DNA of 64,000 nt from Actinomycetales bacterium (GTDB taxonomy: Bacteria > Actinomycetota > Actinomycetes > Actinomycetales > Microbacteriaceae): assembly GCA_015654475.1 (NCBI GenBank), contig JAATGV010000005.1:49176-113175 (forward strand), in the 5' to 3' direction. A model generated the notes under the pieces. That model was not told the DNA's origin. It saw only the letters and a program-made list of their open reading frames with translations, and ran no database searches. Below, one piece after another: positions 36,126-43,943 of the stretch; the first letter of the stretch is position 1, and every line of letters starts with the position of its first letter. A program made the position numbers and the translations under genes.

Positions 36126-37826
36126 ATGAACAGAGGAGTCGGTGTCTCACGTGGCATCGCCATCGGCAAGGCCCTCGTTTACCAGAGCAGAGTGATCAAG
36201 CCGACGCATCGCATGATCACGGTTACTGAGGTCGACGACGAGAAAACGCGCATCCTTCGAGCGGTGACTCGCACCCAGGAGTACCTCAATCAGATTCTTG
36301 CGCGGCAAGGCGATGAAGAGTCGGTCGCTCGAGATCTGATTGAGGTTCAGCTGGAGATTGCTGAAGACCCAGCCCTCCTCAACAAAGCCAACGAATACGT
36401 TGAGGTTTCGCTCATCGAAGCAGGTGATGCCTTGCTTCGTGCTACCGATGACATCGCAGCTCAATTCGAAAGTCTCGAGGTTGCGTATTATCGAGACCGG
36501 GCAGCCGACATCCGCGATGTGGGCACCAGGCTTGCAGCCCAAGCATTTGGAGTAGAACTTGTTGATCTCTCCCACCTCAATGAGCCGGTGATCGTATTTG
36601 CCGAGGACATCACTCCGAGCGAGGCCGCGACCATGGACACGCGAAATGTCCTGGCTCTCGTCACTGAACTTGGCTCGGAAACATCGCATACCGCAATCCT
36701 TTCGAAGACCCTTCAGATACCGGCGATTGTCGGAGTTCGACCCGACCGCGTGCGTAGCGGTCAAAACGTGGCTCTCGACGGTGTAACCGGCGAACTGGTA
36801 GTCGAACCCAACCCCGATGAGATTGCGATTTTCGAACAAAGGCAGGCCCGGTTCAATGAGGACCGAGAGAGAGTTCAGAATCTTCGTGGCCTACCCGCTG
36901 TCTCACTCGACGGCGTTTCCGTCGAGCTGGCGATCAACATTGCTCACCCGCACGAAGCTGCCGCCATACACGAGGTGGGAGCCGGGGGCGTAGGGCTGTT
37001 CCGCACAGAGTTCATCTTCATGGACCTCCCAAAGGCTCCCACTGAAGAAGAACAGTTCTATTCGTATAAGACTGCCGTTGAACAAGCGGACGGGAAGCCG
37101 GTCATTATCCGTACCCTTGACGCTGGGGGCGACAAGGGCATCCCCTACCTCGCAATTCCTGAAGAGCAGAATCCGTTCTTGGGTTACCGGGCGATACGAG
37201 TGTGTCTCGATAAGCCTGATCTCTTCAAAGATCAGTTGCGCGCGATCTTGCGAGCAAGCGCGTTTGGCGATGTCAGAATCATGTTCCCGATGATTGGGGC
37301 GCTCAGTCAGTTGAAGCGGTCGCTTGCTCTTCTTGAGGAGTGCAAGTCGCAGCTCCGCGTCGAGGGGCATGCGTTTGATGAAGACCTCAAGGTAGGCATC
37401 ATGGTCGAGATTCCGGCCGTCGCCGCTGCCGCCGAGATCTTCGCTCCGCATGTGCAGTTCTTCAGCATCGGCACTAATGACCTCTGTCAGTACACGCTCG
37501 CAGTAGACCGCACCAATGCCAAGATTGCCGACCTATATAGCCATTACAACCCTGGAGTGCTTCGCCTCATCAAACACACGATCGATGTTGCCAAGCAGTA
37601 TGGCGTGAAGGTGGGGATGTGTGGGGAGATGGCAGGCAATGCTTCGGCAGCGCCATTGCTCATGGGGTTGGGGCTTGAAGAGTTTTCCATGAGCCCCGCA
37701 AGCATCCCATACGTCAAAGACAAGATTCGTGGCCTGAGCATGGAACAGGCCGCTCGCATCACCGAAACGGTGCTGAAAATGGACAGCGCCACCGCTATCA
37801 AAGAATATTTGGAGAAAAAGTCATGA
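36126..37826 (+). CDS. ptsI: PTS enzyme I (phosphoenolpyruvate-protein phosphotransferase)
   Basis: This 566-residue EI takes phosphate from phosphoenolpyruvate onto H188 in 'GSETSHTAIL' and hands it to HPr. The PEP-binding C-terminal domain has 'GGVGLFRTEFIFMDL', 'RTLDAGGDKGIPYL' and 'FSIGTNDLCQYTLAVDR' and the active-site cysteine in 'VGMCGEMAG'. Length matches housekeeping EI. It starts at ATG 36126 (AGAGGAG site), and HPr overlaps its stop by 4 bases. Since it lies in a catabolic operon with its own HPr, it is probably dedicated to this sugar or is the only EI of the cell. Confidence 0.97.
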   Translation: MNRGVGVSRGIAIGKALVYQSRVIKPTHRMITVTEVDDEKTRILRAVTRTQEYLNQILARQGDEESVARDLIEVQLEIAEDPALLNKANEYVEVSLIEAGDALLRATDDIAAQFESLEVAYYRDRAADIRDVGTRLAAQAFGVELVDLSHLNEPVIVFAEDITPSEAATMDTRNVLALVTELGSETSHTAILSKTLQIPAIVGVRPDRVRSGQNVALDGVTGELVVEPNPDEIAIFEQRQARFNEDRERVQNLRGLPAVSLDGVSVELAINIAHPHEAAAIHEVGAGGVGLFRTEFIFMDLPKAPTEEEQFYSYKTAVEQADGKPVIIRTLDAGGDKGIPYLAIPEEQNPFLGYRAIRVCLDKPDLFKDQLRAILRASAFGDVRIMFPMIGALSQLKRSLALLEECKSQLRVEGHAFDEDLKVGIMVEIPAVAAAAEIFAPHVQFFSIGTNDLCQYTLAVDRTNAKIADLYSHYNPGVLRLIKHTIDVAKQYGVKVGMCGEMAGNASAAPLLMGLGLEEFSMSPASIPYVKDKIRGLSMEQAARITETVLKMDSATAIKEYLEKKS

Positions 37827-38089
37827 TCATTCGTGAATACACAGTACTTGCGCCGGAGGGCCTGCATGCTCGGCCAGCCAAAGAGCTCACCAGGCTTGCC
37901 AAAAGATTCACTTCCTCGATTGTGATGAAGAAAGATGGTGTGAACTACGACCCGCGAAGCCTCATCGGTCTTGTCACCGCGCAGGCCACCTATCTTTCCG
38001 CCGTTTCTATGGAGATAGACGGCGAAGACGAGCAGTCTCTCGCTGAGGCACTTGACCACTTCTTTGCAGAAGAGGTGAGTCGTCTGTAG
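37823..38089 (+). CDS. PTS phosphocarrier protein HPr
   Basis: This 88-residue HPr has H15 in 'APEGLHARPAKEL', phosphorylated by EI, and a serine at position 46 in 'DPRSLIGLVTAQA', which aligns with the HPr-kinase site of Gram-positive HPr. The segment that follows ('GLVTAQATYLSAV') departs from the usual consensus, so the regulatory use of Ser46 is doubtful. The ATG overlaps the EI stop (ATGA), coupling translation. With EI it completes a private phosphorelay in this operon. Confidence 0.95.
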   Translation: MIIREYTVLAPEGLHARPAKELTRLAKRFTSSIVMKKDGVNYDPRSLIGLVTAQATYLSAVSMEIDGEDEQSLAEALDHFFAEEVSRL

Positions 38090-38195
38090 TCGGACTCGCA
38101 CGAGGCTCCCGACGAGCAGGCACGCTTCGACCTCTTGTGCACCGCCCAGGGCGTCTTGTCGTTCTGCACCTATTCAACAAAGAAATGAGTACGCT

Positions 38196-38873
38196 ATGGA
38201 ATTCCTTTTCGATACCGCCAATCTTGACATAATAAAAAGTTTTGGGGCGATTTATCCGTATACAGGTGTGACGACTAACCCGTCCATTGTCAAAGCAGAG
38301 GGGCGCATCGATTTCTTTACTCACCTGCGAAGCATTCGTGAGGTTATCGGTTTCGGCCGCACTTTGCATGTGCAGGTCGTCGGCCACACGCGCGAAGCCA
38401 TCCTCGCTGACGCCGACGCCTTGCTCGGCAAAGTCGACGATCAGGTTTACATCAAGGTTCCCACCACAGAGCAAGGTTTGGCAGCGATGCAGGAGCTTAA
38501 AGCACGGGGAATCAGCGTGACTGCTACTGCCATCTATTCAAAGATTCAAGGGTTTGCGGCAATTGCGGCCGGCGCTGACTATCTCGCTCCCTACTACAAC
38601 CGCATTGCCAACCTTGAGGGCGATCCGAAGGGCGTGGTGAGTGCGCTTGCCACCACGATTTCGGGCAACGGCGCGTCCACTCGGCTGCTTTCGGCCAGCT
38701 TCAAGAACATCGCTCAAGTCAATGAAGCCTTCCTTGCTGGGTCTCATGCGGTGACTTTGCAGCCACAGTTGCTTCGCGATGCATTTGACGCGGCGGCGAT
38801 TAGCAAAGCGGTTTCCGACTTTGATGCAGACTGGGCCACGATTTATGGTGACGTCACCATTAGCGAGCTGTAA
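38196..38873 (+). CDS. Fructose-6-phosphate aldolase-like transaldolase (Fsa/TalC type)
   Basis: This 225-residue TIM-barrel enzyme has the Schiff-base lysine K87 in 'VYIKVPTTEQGLAA', Q60 in 'LHVQVVGHT' and Y133 in 'LAPYYNRI'. These align with K85, Q59 and Y131 of E. coli FsaA, and a Gln (not Glu) and Tyr at those sites distinguish Fsa from true transaldolase. Fsa cleaves fructose-6-phosphate or 1-deoxyfructose-6-phosphate to glyceraldehyde-3-phosphate and dihydroxyacetone or hydroxyacetone. In this operon, after a PTS and opposite a GRE, the deoxy substrate is attractive. The start is ATG 38196; a 106-bp gap separates it from HPr. Confidence 0.93.
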   Translation: MEFLFDTANLDIIKSFGAIYPYTGVTTNPSIVKAEGRIDFFTHLRSIREVIGFGRTLHVQVVGHTREAILADADALLGKVDDQVYIKVPTTEQGLAAMQELKARGISVTATAIYSKIQGFAAIAAGADYLAPYYNRIANLEGDPKGVVSALATTISGNGASTRLLSASFKNIAQVNEAFLAGSHAVTLQPQLLRDAFDAAAISKAVSDFDADWATIYGDVTISEL

Positions 38874-38877
38874 AACC

Positions 38878-39903
38878 ATGATCGACTTTGCTGTCATTGG
38901 AACCGGGGTGATCTCACGGCAGTTCATTGACGCCGCGGTAGCCAACGGGCAGTGGCGTTTAGTCGCCGCTGTCGGGTCGACGAGTGAAAAGGCCAGCGCG
39001 TTTCTCGCTTCGCTTGGAGATGCGGGTGTCGAAGCTGACCCGCTAGGTTCCGTTGACGAGCTTTCTCGGCATGGCAAGGCGTGTGTCATTTATGTGGCGA
39101 GCCCAAACAGTATGCATTTCGCGCACGCGTGTACCGTTCTCAGGTCTGCCAAGCATGTGCTCGTCGAGAAGCCGGCTTTCTCAAACCTGACGGAGTGGCA
39201 CCGCGCGAACGATTTGGCAGATGCCTCGGGGGTTCTCCTCCTTGAGGCGGCGCGCCATATCTATGAACCCAACTATCGTGTGCTTCGCGATATCGTCAAG
39301 CAACGTGACACGATCACGGGTGCCTCGTTTGTCTTTCGCCAATACTCGTCACGGTTTCCCGCCTACCGTGCAGGAACCCGGCCGCGCATCTTCACCGCAG
39401 AGTACTCGGGCGGGGCACTGGTCGATCTTGGTGTTTATCAACTGTATGCGGCTCTCGACTGGTTCGGTATGCCGGAGCAGGCCAATTATATTGCGCGGGT
39501 TCTTGCGGACACGGGTGCTGACTCCGAGGGCACGGGGCTGCTGCTGTATCGCGATTTCACCGTACAACTCACGGTCTCAAAGGCTCAGGCCTCTCACCAA
39601 CTCAATGAGATATACGGCCCCGATGGCACGGTGCTTTCCTTCAACAACGTGGCCGCGGTCGAGCATGCTGAGGTGTGGCAACGAGGCGACACAACTGGCA
39701 CGCCGGTTCCCCTAGCTGCTTTGCCGAGTAATCCACTTGCCGATGAAGTAGCTGACTTCACTCGTCGGCTGTTGGCATTCCCGCACGAGGTGGAGGGCAG
39801 CCGAAGCTATTCCGAGCTGCGCGAACTCGCTGAGCAGGTGGCTACTGTGAGCGGGTGGATGCGCGCAGACGCCGGCGTCGTTTTTCCGGCCGATACCCGC
39901 TGA
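38878..39903 (+). CDS. Gfo/Idh/MocA family oxidoreductase (possible 1,5-anhydrofructose reductase)
   Basis: The start is the ATG at 38878, 4 bp after the aldolase stop, giving 341 residues. The Rossmann motif 'AVIGTGVISRQF' (residues 5-16) binds NAD(P). The family's 'VLVEKPAFSN' (E97-K98-P99) and 'GGALVDLGVYQLY' (D183, Y187) are present. Gfo/Idh enzymes oxidise or reduce sugars and their lactones. One characterised member, from Sinorhizobium (from memory), reduces 1,5-anhydrofructose to 1,5-anhydromannitol. In an operon built for anhydrohexitol use, this gene could supply the anhydrohexitol from anhydrofructose. That is inference from context only. Confidence 0.85.
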   Translation: MIDFAVIGTGVISRQFIDAAVANGQWRLVAAVGSTSEKASAFLASLGDAGVEADPLGSVDELSRHGKACVIYVASPNSMHFAHACTVLRSAKHVLVEKPAFSNLTEWHRANDLADASGVLLLEAARHIYEPNYRVLRDIVKQRDTITGASFVFRQYSSRFPAYRAGTRPRIFTAEYSGGALVDLGVYQLYAALDWFGMPEQANYIARVLADTGADSEGTGLLLYRDFTVQLTVSKAQASHQLNEIYGPDGTVLSFNNVAAVEHAEVWQRGDTTGTPVPLAALPSNPLADEVADFTRRLLAFPHEVEGSRSYSELRELAEQVATVSGWMRADAGVVFPADTR

Positions 39904-40220
39904 CCGAATTCATTCGCCTCCTCTCCTGCCGTGCGATTTTTGGCCAGAAAATGTGACATGCCGTAACCGAACCACAAAACTGCACATATGCGACCGTCGT
40001 GCTCGACGCGTGGCCAGGTGGGTTTAGGTAGACGCGCAGACGCGCAGCTGAGCGCGGACTAGCCGCCGGCTTCTGAGTCCACCGCCACGTCGAGGGAACA
40101 AACGGCACCCCCGCCCGGTTTGGGGTGTAGCGAATATGTTGCCAGCGGTTAGGATGGTGCCGTGCACTTTATAAAGGTCACGCATCCGATTTTCCACCCC
40201 GAACGGTCAAGGAGAACCTG
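39904..40220. other. 317-bp gap upstream of purF
   Basis: This separates the last island gene from purF. It contains no open frame I can support. A small repeat (ACGCGCAG twice, near 40033-40048) and the AAGGAG ribosome-binding site (40209-40214) of purF are visible. The region probably holds the purF promoter and may mark the right boundary of the island. Confidence 0.55.
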
Positions 40221-41804
40221 TTGATTCGTGGTGATGGACGCCTCAATCATGAACTCATTCCTGGTGAGAAGGGGCCTCAGGATGCCTGCGGTGTATTCGG
40301 CGTCTGGGCGCCGGGCGAGGAGGTGGCTAAGCTCACCTATTTCGGTCTCTACGCCTTGCAGCACCGCGGCCAAGAGTCGGCAGGCATTGCCACGTCCGAT
40401 GGCCGCAAGATCCTCATTTACAAAGATATGGGTCTCGTCTCCCAAGTGTTCAACGAGTCGACTCTCAACACGCTTGTCGGACACATCGCGGTCGGGCACA
40501 CGCGCTACAGCACCACAGGGTCGTCGAGTTGGCAGAATGCGCAACCAACGCTTGGACGCACATCCACAGGCACCGTCGCCCTTGGACACAACGGCAACCT
40601 GACCAATACGGCCGATCTCTACAAGCTGCTCAAGTCGCGCTATCCCGACCAGCCCAACATTGAGCTCGATCAGGGAAACACGACAGACACTGCCGTGCTT
40701 ACTGGTCTGCTGCGCGGTGACATGGATCACACCCTCGAAGCCACCGCGCTTGAAGTGCTGCCTCTGGTGCATGGCGCATTCTGCTTTGTGTTCATGGATG
40801 AGAACACGTTGTACGCGGCGAGGGATCCGCAGGGCGTGCGGCCGTTGGTGCTCGGGCGTCTTGAGCGCGGCTGGGTCGTCGCCAGCGAGACTGCTGCCTT
40901 GGATATCGTCGGCGCCTCTTTTGTGCGAGAGGTCGAGCCGGGCGAGTTGATTGCGATTGACGAGAACGGTTTGCGATCGAGCCGATTCGCGGCGGTCAAG
41001 CGCGCGGCGTGCATTTTCGAATACGTGTATTTGGCCAGGCCGGACACGACGATCAACGGCCGTTCGGTGCAGGCGTCTCGTGTGGAAATGGGCCGGCAGC
41101 TGGCTCGCGAGTCTCCGGTTGAGGCCGACCTCGTCATTCCTACTCCAGAGTCGGGAACGCCTGCGGCGATCGGTTTTGCCCAGGCATCTGGCATCCCCTT
41201 CGGCCAAGGGCTTGTCAAGAATGCGTATGTTGGCCGTACCTTTATTCAGCCGTCGCAGACCATTCGTCAACGCGGTATTCGCCTCAAACTGAACCCTCTC
41301 AAAGAGGTTATTCGCGGCAAACGCATCATCGTCGTCGACGATTCGATTGTGCGCGGTAATACGCAACGCGCGCTCGTGGCTATGCTGCGTGAGGCTGGGG
41401 CCGCCGAAGTGCATGTGCGTATTTCGTCTTCGCCAATTACCTGGCCGTGTTTTTATGGCATCGATTTCGCCTCGCGGGCCGAGCTGATTGCCACGGGCCT
41501 TGGTGTCGACGAGATTCGTCAATCCATTGGTGCCGATTCGCTTGCGTATCTCAGCCAGGAAGGCATGATCGAGGCGACGCAACAAAAGGTCGATGAGCTG
41601 TGCCTTGCGTGCTTTACGGGCGTATACCCGATCCCGTTGCCGACAGCCGATCAGCTGGGCAAGGGAGTGCTTGAGAATGTTGAAGGATGCAACCCCGGCC
41701 CCGATTCTGAGCTTGAAGGATTGATGGATGTGGGCGCGCCGATAGCGCATGCGTCTTCCTCTTCGGCGCCGTTGATTTCTCTGCCAGGGGATGCACGAGC
41801 ATGA
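40221..41804 (+). CDS. purF: Amidophosphoribosyltransferase
   Basis: This 527-residue enzyme makes phosphoribosylamine from PRPP and glutamine, the first step of purine synthesis. It begins with TTG 40221 after AAGGAG. A 22-residue propeptide is followed by the catalytic Cys23 in 'GPQDACGVFGVWAPGEE', the N-terminal nucleophile exposed by cleavage. The PRPP loop 'RIIVVDDSIVRGNTQRAL' is present. Four cysteines in the C-terminal half ('CIFEYVY', 'WPCFYGIDF', 'ELCLACFTG') fit the iron-sulfur form of PurF. purM overlaps its stop. Confidence 0.98.
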   Translation: MIRGDGRLNHELIPGEKGPQDACGVFGVWAPGEEVAKLTYFGLYALQHRGQESAGIATSDGRKILIYKDMGLVSQVFNESTLNTLVGHIAVGHTRYSTTGSSSWQNAQPTLGRTSTGTVALGHNGNLTNTADLYKLLKSRYPDQPNIELDQGNTTDTAVLTGLLRGDMDHTLEATALEVLPLVHGAFCFVFMDENTLYAARDPQGVRPLVLGRLERGWVVASETAALDIVGASFVREVEPGELIAIDENGLRSSRFAAVKRAACIFEYVYLARPDTTINGRSVQASRVEMGRQLARESPVEADLVIPTPESGTPAAIGFAQASGIPFGQGLVKNAYVGRTFIQPSQTIRQRGIRLKLNPLKEVIRGKRIIVVDDSIVRGNTQRALVAMLREAGAAEVHVRISSSPITWPCFYGIDFASRAELIATGLGVDEIRQSIGADSLAYLSQEGMIEATQQKVDELCLACFTGVYPIPLPTADQLGKGVLENVEGCNPGPDSELEGLMDVGAPIAHASSSSAPLISLPGDARA

Positions 41805-42898
41805 GCGGCGCATACGCGGCTGCTGGGGTTGACACCGAGGCCGGCGATCGCGCCGTTGAACTGATGAAGGCTTCCGTGGCGCGCACGCACGGGCCGAACG
41901 TTCTTGGTGGCATCGGTGGTTTCGCCGGGCTTTTCGATGTGGCTGCGCTGAAGGACTACGTACATCCACTGCTCGCAACGTCCACCGACGGGGTGGGCAC
42001 CAAGGTGGCGATTGCTCAAGCGCTCGACAAACATGACACCATCGGGCAAGATCTGGTGGGCATGGTTGTCGACGACATCGTGGTTGTCGGTGCGCGGCCG
42101 CTGTTCATGACCGACTACATTGCGTGCGGTGCGGTGGTTCCTGAGCGCATTGCCACCATTGTGGCTGGTATCGCGAACGCGTGCGCCGATACGGGCACGG
42201 CGCTTGTTGGCGGCGAGACGGCAGAGCATCCTGGCTTGCTTGCGGCTGACGATTATGACGTCGCGGGTGCGGCGGTTGGTGTTGTCGAGTCGGAGAATGT
42301 GCTTGGCCCCGACCGTGTGGTCGCCGGAGATTTGGTGATTGCCGTTGCGTCCTCTGGCTTGCATTCGAACGGGTTTTCCCTGGTGCGGCACATTCTGGCT
42401 GGTGCTGGCATCGGCTTTGCCGACCGGGTGGATGAGTTTGGCGGAGTGGTTGGCGAGGCCCTGCTTGAGCCGACCCGCCTGTACACGACCCCACTGCTCG
42501 CGCTGCTCGATGACGAGTCGATCGGCTCGCGCATCCATGGTATGAGCCATGTGACGGGTGGTGGCATTGCCGCCAATTTGGCGCGCGTGCTGCCCACGGG
42601 TTCTTTCGTCGAGGTCGATCGTTCGACGTGGCGGCCGCCTGAGGTGTTCGGTGCGTTGGCTTCGGTGGGCGGATTGTCGTTGGCCGAGACCGAGGACACC
42701 TGGAATCTGGGTGTTGGTTTCTTCATTGTCGCTTCGCACGATTCTGGAAGCGGCATCATTGCGGCGCTCGCCCGGTTTGGCATAAACGCGTGGGTTGCCG
42801 GTCGCGTGTCCACGGGCGCGCATGACTTGACCGATTTCGTATCGGGAGCAAAGGGTGTAGCTGGCGGCGCGGTTCGTTTGACAGGCGATTTCGCCTAA
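41801..42898 (+). CDS. purM: Phosphoribosylformylglycinamidine cyclo-ligase
   Basis: The 365-residue AIR synthase closes the imidazole ring with ATP, step five of purine synthesis. 'STDGVGTKVAIAQALDKHDTIGQDLVGM' carries the family's ATP-binding aspartate/glycine motif, and 'VGGETAEHPGLL' and 'ASSGLHSNGFSLVRH' are diagnostic. Its ATG overlaps the purF stop by 4 bases. In many actinobacteria the next gene is a convergent DUF3073 gene; here that gene lies 11 kb away (53924-54181). Confidence 0.98.
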   Translation: MSGAYAAAGVDTEAGDRAVELMKASVARTHGPNVLGGIGGFAGLFDVAALKDYVHPLLATSTDGVGTKVAIAQALDKHDTIGQDLVGMVVDDIVVVGARPLFMTDYIACGAVVPERIATIVAGIANACADTGTALVGGETAEHPGLLAADDYDVAGAAVGVVESENVLGPDRVVAGDLVIAVASSGLHSNGFSLVRHILAGAGIGFADRVDEFGGVVGEALLEPTRLYTTPLLALLDDESIGSRIHGMSHVTGGGIAANLARVLPTGSFVEVDRSTWRPPEVFGALASVGGLSLAETEDTWNLGVGFFIVASHDSGSGIIAALARFGINAWVAGRVSTGAHDLTDFVSGAKGVAGGAVRLTGDFA

Positions 42899-42950
42899 CC
42901 CGTTCGCGCGTCTGCTTCTTGCGGCGGGGCAGGGCGTGCAGTTCGCACAT

Positions 42951-43943
42951 TTACAGCGGATACCGAGGCAGCTCGAATACCGGCGTCGACACATCTGTTG
43001 CACTGCGCAACCCGTCGAGAATCGCGGCGTGCACAGCGCGGGCTGCTGCCGCCTGAATGCCGATCATGTTGTCGCGCCATGCAAACGAGCGTTCAAACCG
43101 TTGCTCGACACCTGGCACCCGCACCCGACCAGTGGACAACGCGAAAACAATGTCGCCATCAGCCAATGTGTGCACCGGGTCAATCGCCCGTGCGATGCCG
43201 TCATGCGACACCGCGGCCGTGTGATGCAGCGCGCCGAGGTCGAGATCGGCATCGGTGGCGACAACGACGAGCGTTGTATTGAATGGCGGGAATCCTGGAT
43301 GAGGTGCATGAAGCTGTGGGGAGGGTCCCGTCAACGGGTCATGTTCCCCCACGATCGGTGCCCCGAACGCGTTCACCACTGCCAATGCGCCTACCGTCAC
43401 GGGGATGTCTCCCGATAACAACACGGTCAACGATGAGGTCCCGACCCCGCCTTTGTATCGTTCATTCAGGATCGCCGCCCCAGTGCCGGCACCCACCGAC
43501 CCGCGCTCGAAAGTCGACCAGTCCCCACAGTTCAGCGCATTCTCGGTGGCTTCATACCCCATGTCGGTGGTCGGGGTCGCATCGAATCGTCCGCCCCTTC
43601 CGACGTCATAAATCGCCGCGGCGGGAACAAGTGGGATCACGTCGTGGTGACCTGGCCCGACAAAATATCCGCGCCCCTCATCCGCAAGCCTTGCCGCAGC
43701 ACCGTGGGCCGCAATGAGCCCGAACGAACTGCCACCTGTCAACACAATCGCTTGAGGAAGAGGAGCTGCGGCGCGGGAGTCCAGCGCAGCCGTCTGCAAT
43801 GAGGCTGGCGCAGCGCCGCGCACATCCACCGCACCCAACGTCCCCTCGGGAGGCACCACAACGGTCACGCCGGTCAGCCAGCCGTCGCCGATGCGCTGCG
43901 AATGCCCGACTCGCACTCCGATCACATCGGAAATCGAACTCAT
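42951..43943 (-). CDS. P1 family (DmpA/BapA-like) aminopeptidase
   Basis: The 330-residue protein has the P1/DmpA fold motifs 'VRVGHSQRIGDGWLTGVTVV', 'LTGGSSFGLIAAHGAAA' and 'NERYKGGVGTSSLTVLL'. DmpA-type enzymes are autoprocessed N-terminal nucleophile hydrolases that remove D- or L- or beta-amino acids from peptide ends; the candidate nucleophile is a Ser/Thr of 'GVGTSS'. Start ATG 43943 overlaps the MetY stop (ATGA), so this is the second gene of a two-gene minus-strand operon. It converges with purM. The substrate is unknown. Confidence 0.85.
   Translation of the reverse strand: MSSISDVIGVRVGHSQRIGDGWLTGVTVVVPPEGTLGAVDVRGAAPASLQTAALDSRAAAPLPQAIVLTGGSSFGLIAAHGAAARLADEGRGYFVGPGHHDVIPLVPAAAIYDVGRGGRFDATPTTDMGYEATENALNCGDWSTFERGSVGAGTGAAILNERYKGGVGTSSLTVLLSGDIPVTVGALAVVNAFGAPIVGEHDPLTGPSPQLHAPHPGFPPFNTTLVVVATDADLDLGALHHTAAVSHDGIARAIDPVHTLADGDIVFALSTGRVRVPGVEQRFERSFAWRDNMIGIQAAAARAVHAAILDGLRSATDVSTPVFELPRYPL

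Noticed and set aside
38196..38873. True transaldolase for the aldolase-like gene
   Set aside because: The protein is short (225 residues) and has Q60/Y133 with K87 as in Fsa, so the fructose-6-phosphate-aldolase branch fits better.
40149..43003. Two long minus-strand frames opposite purF and purM
   Set aside because: They are shadows of the high-GC coding strand; the plus-strand purF and purM are certain.
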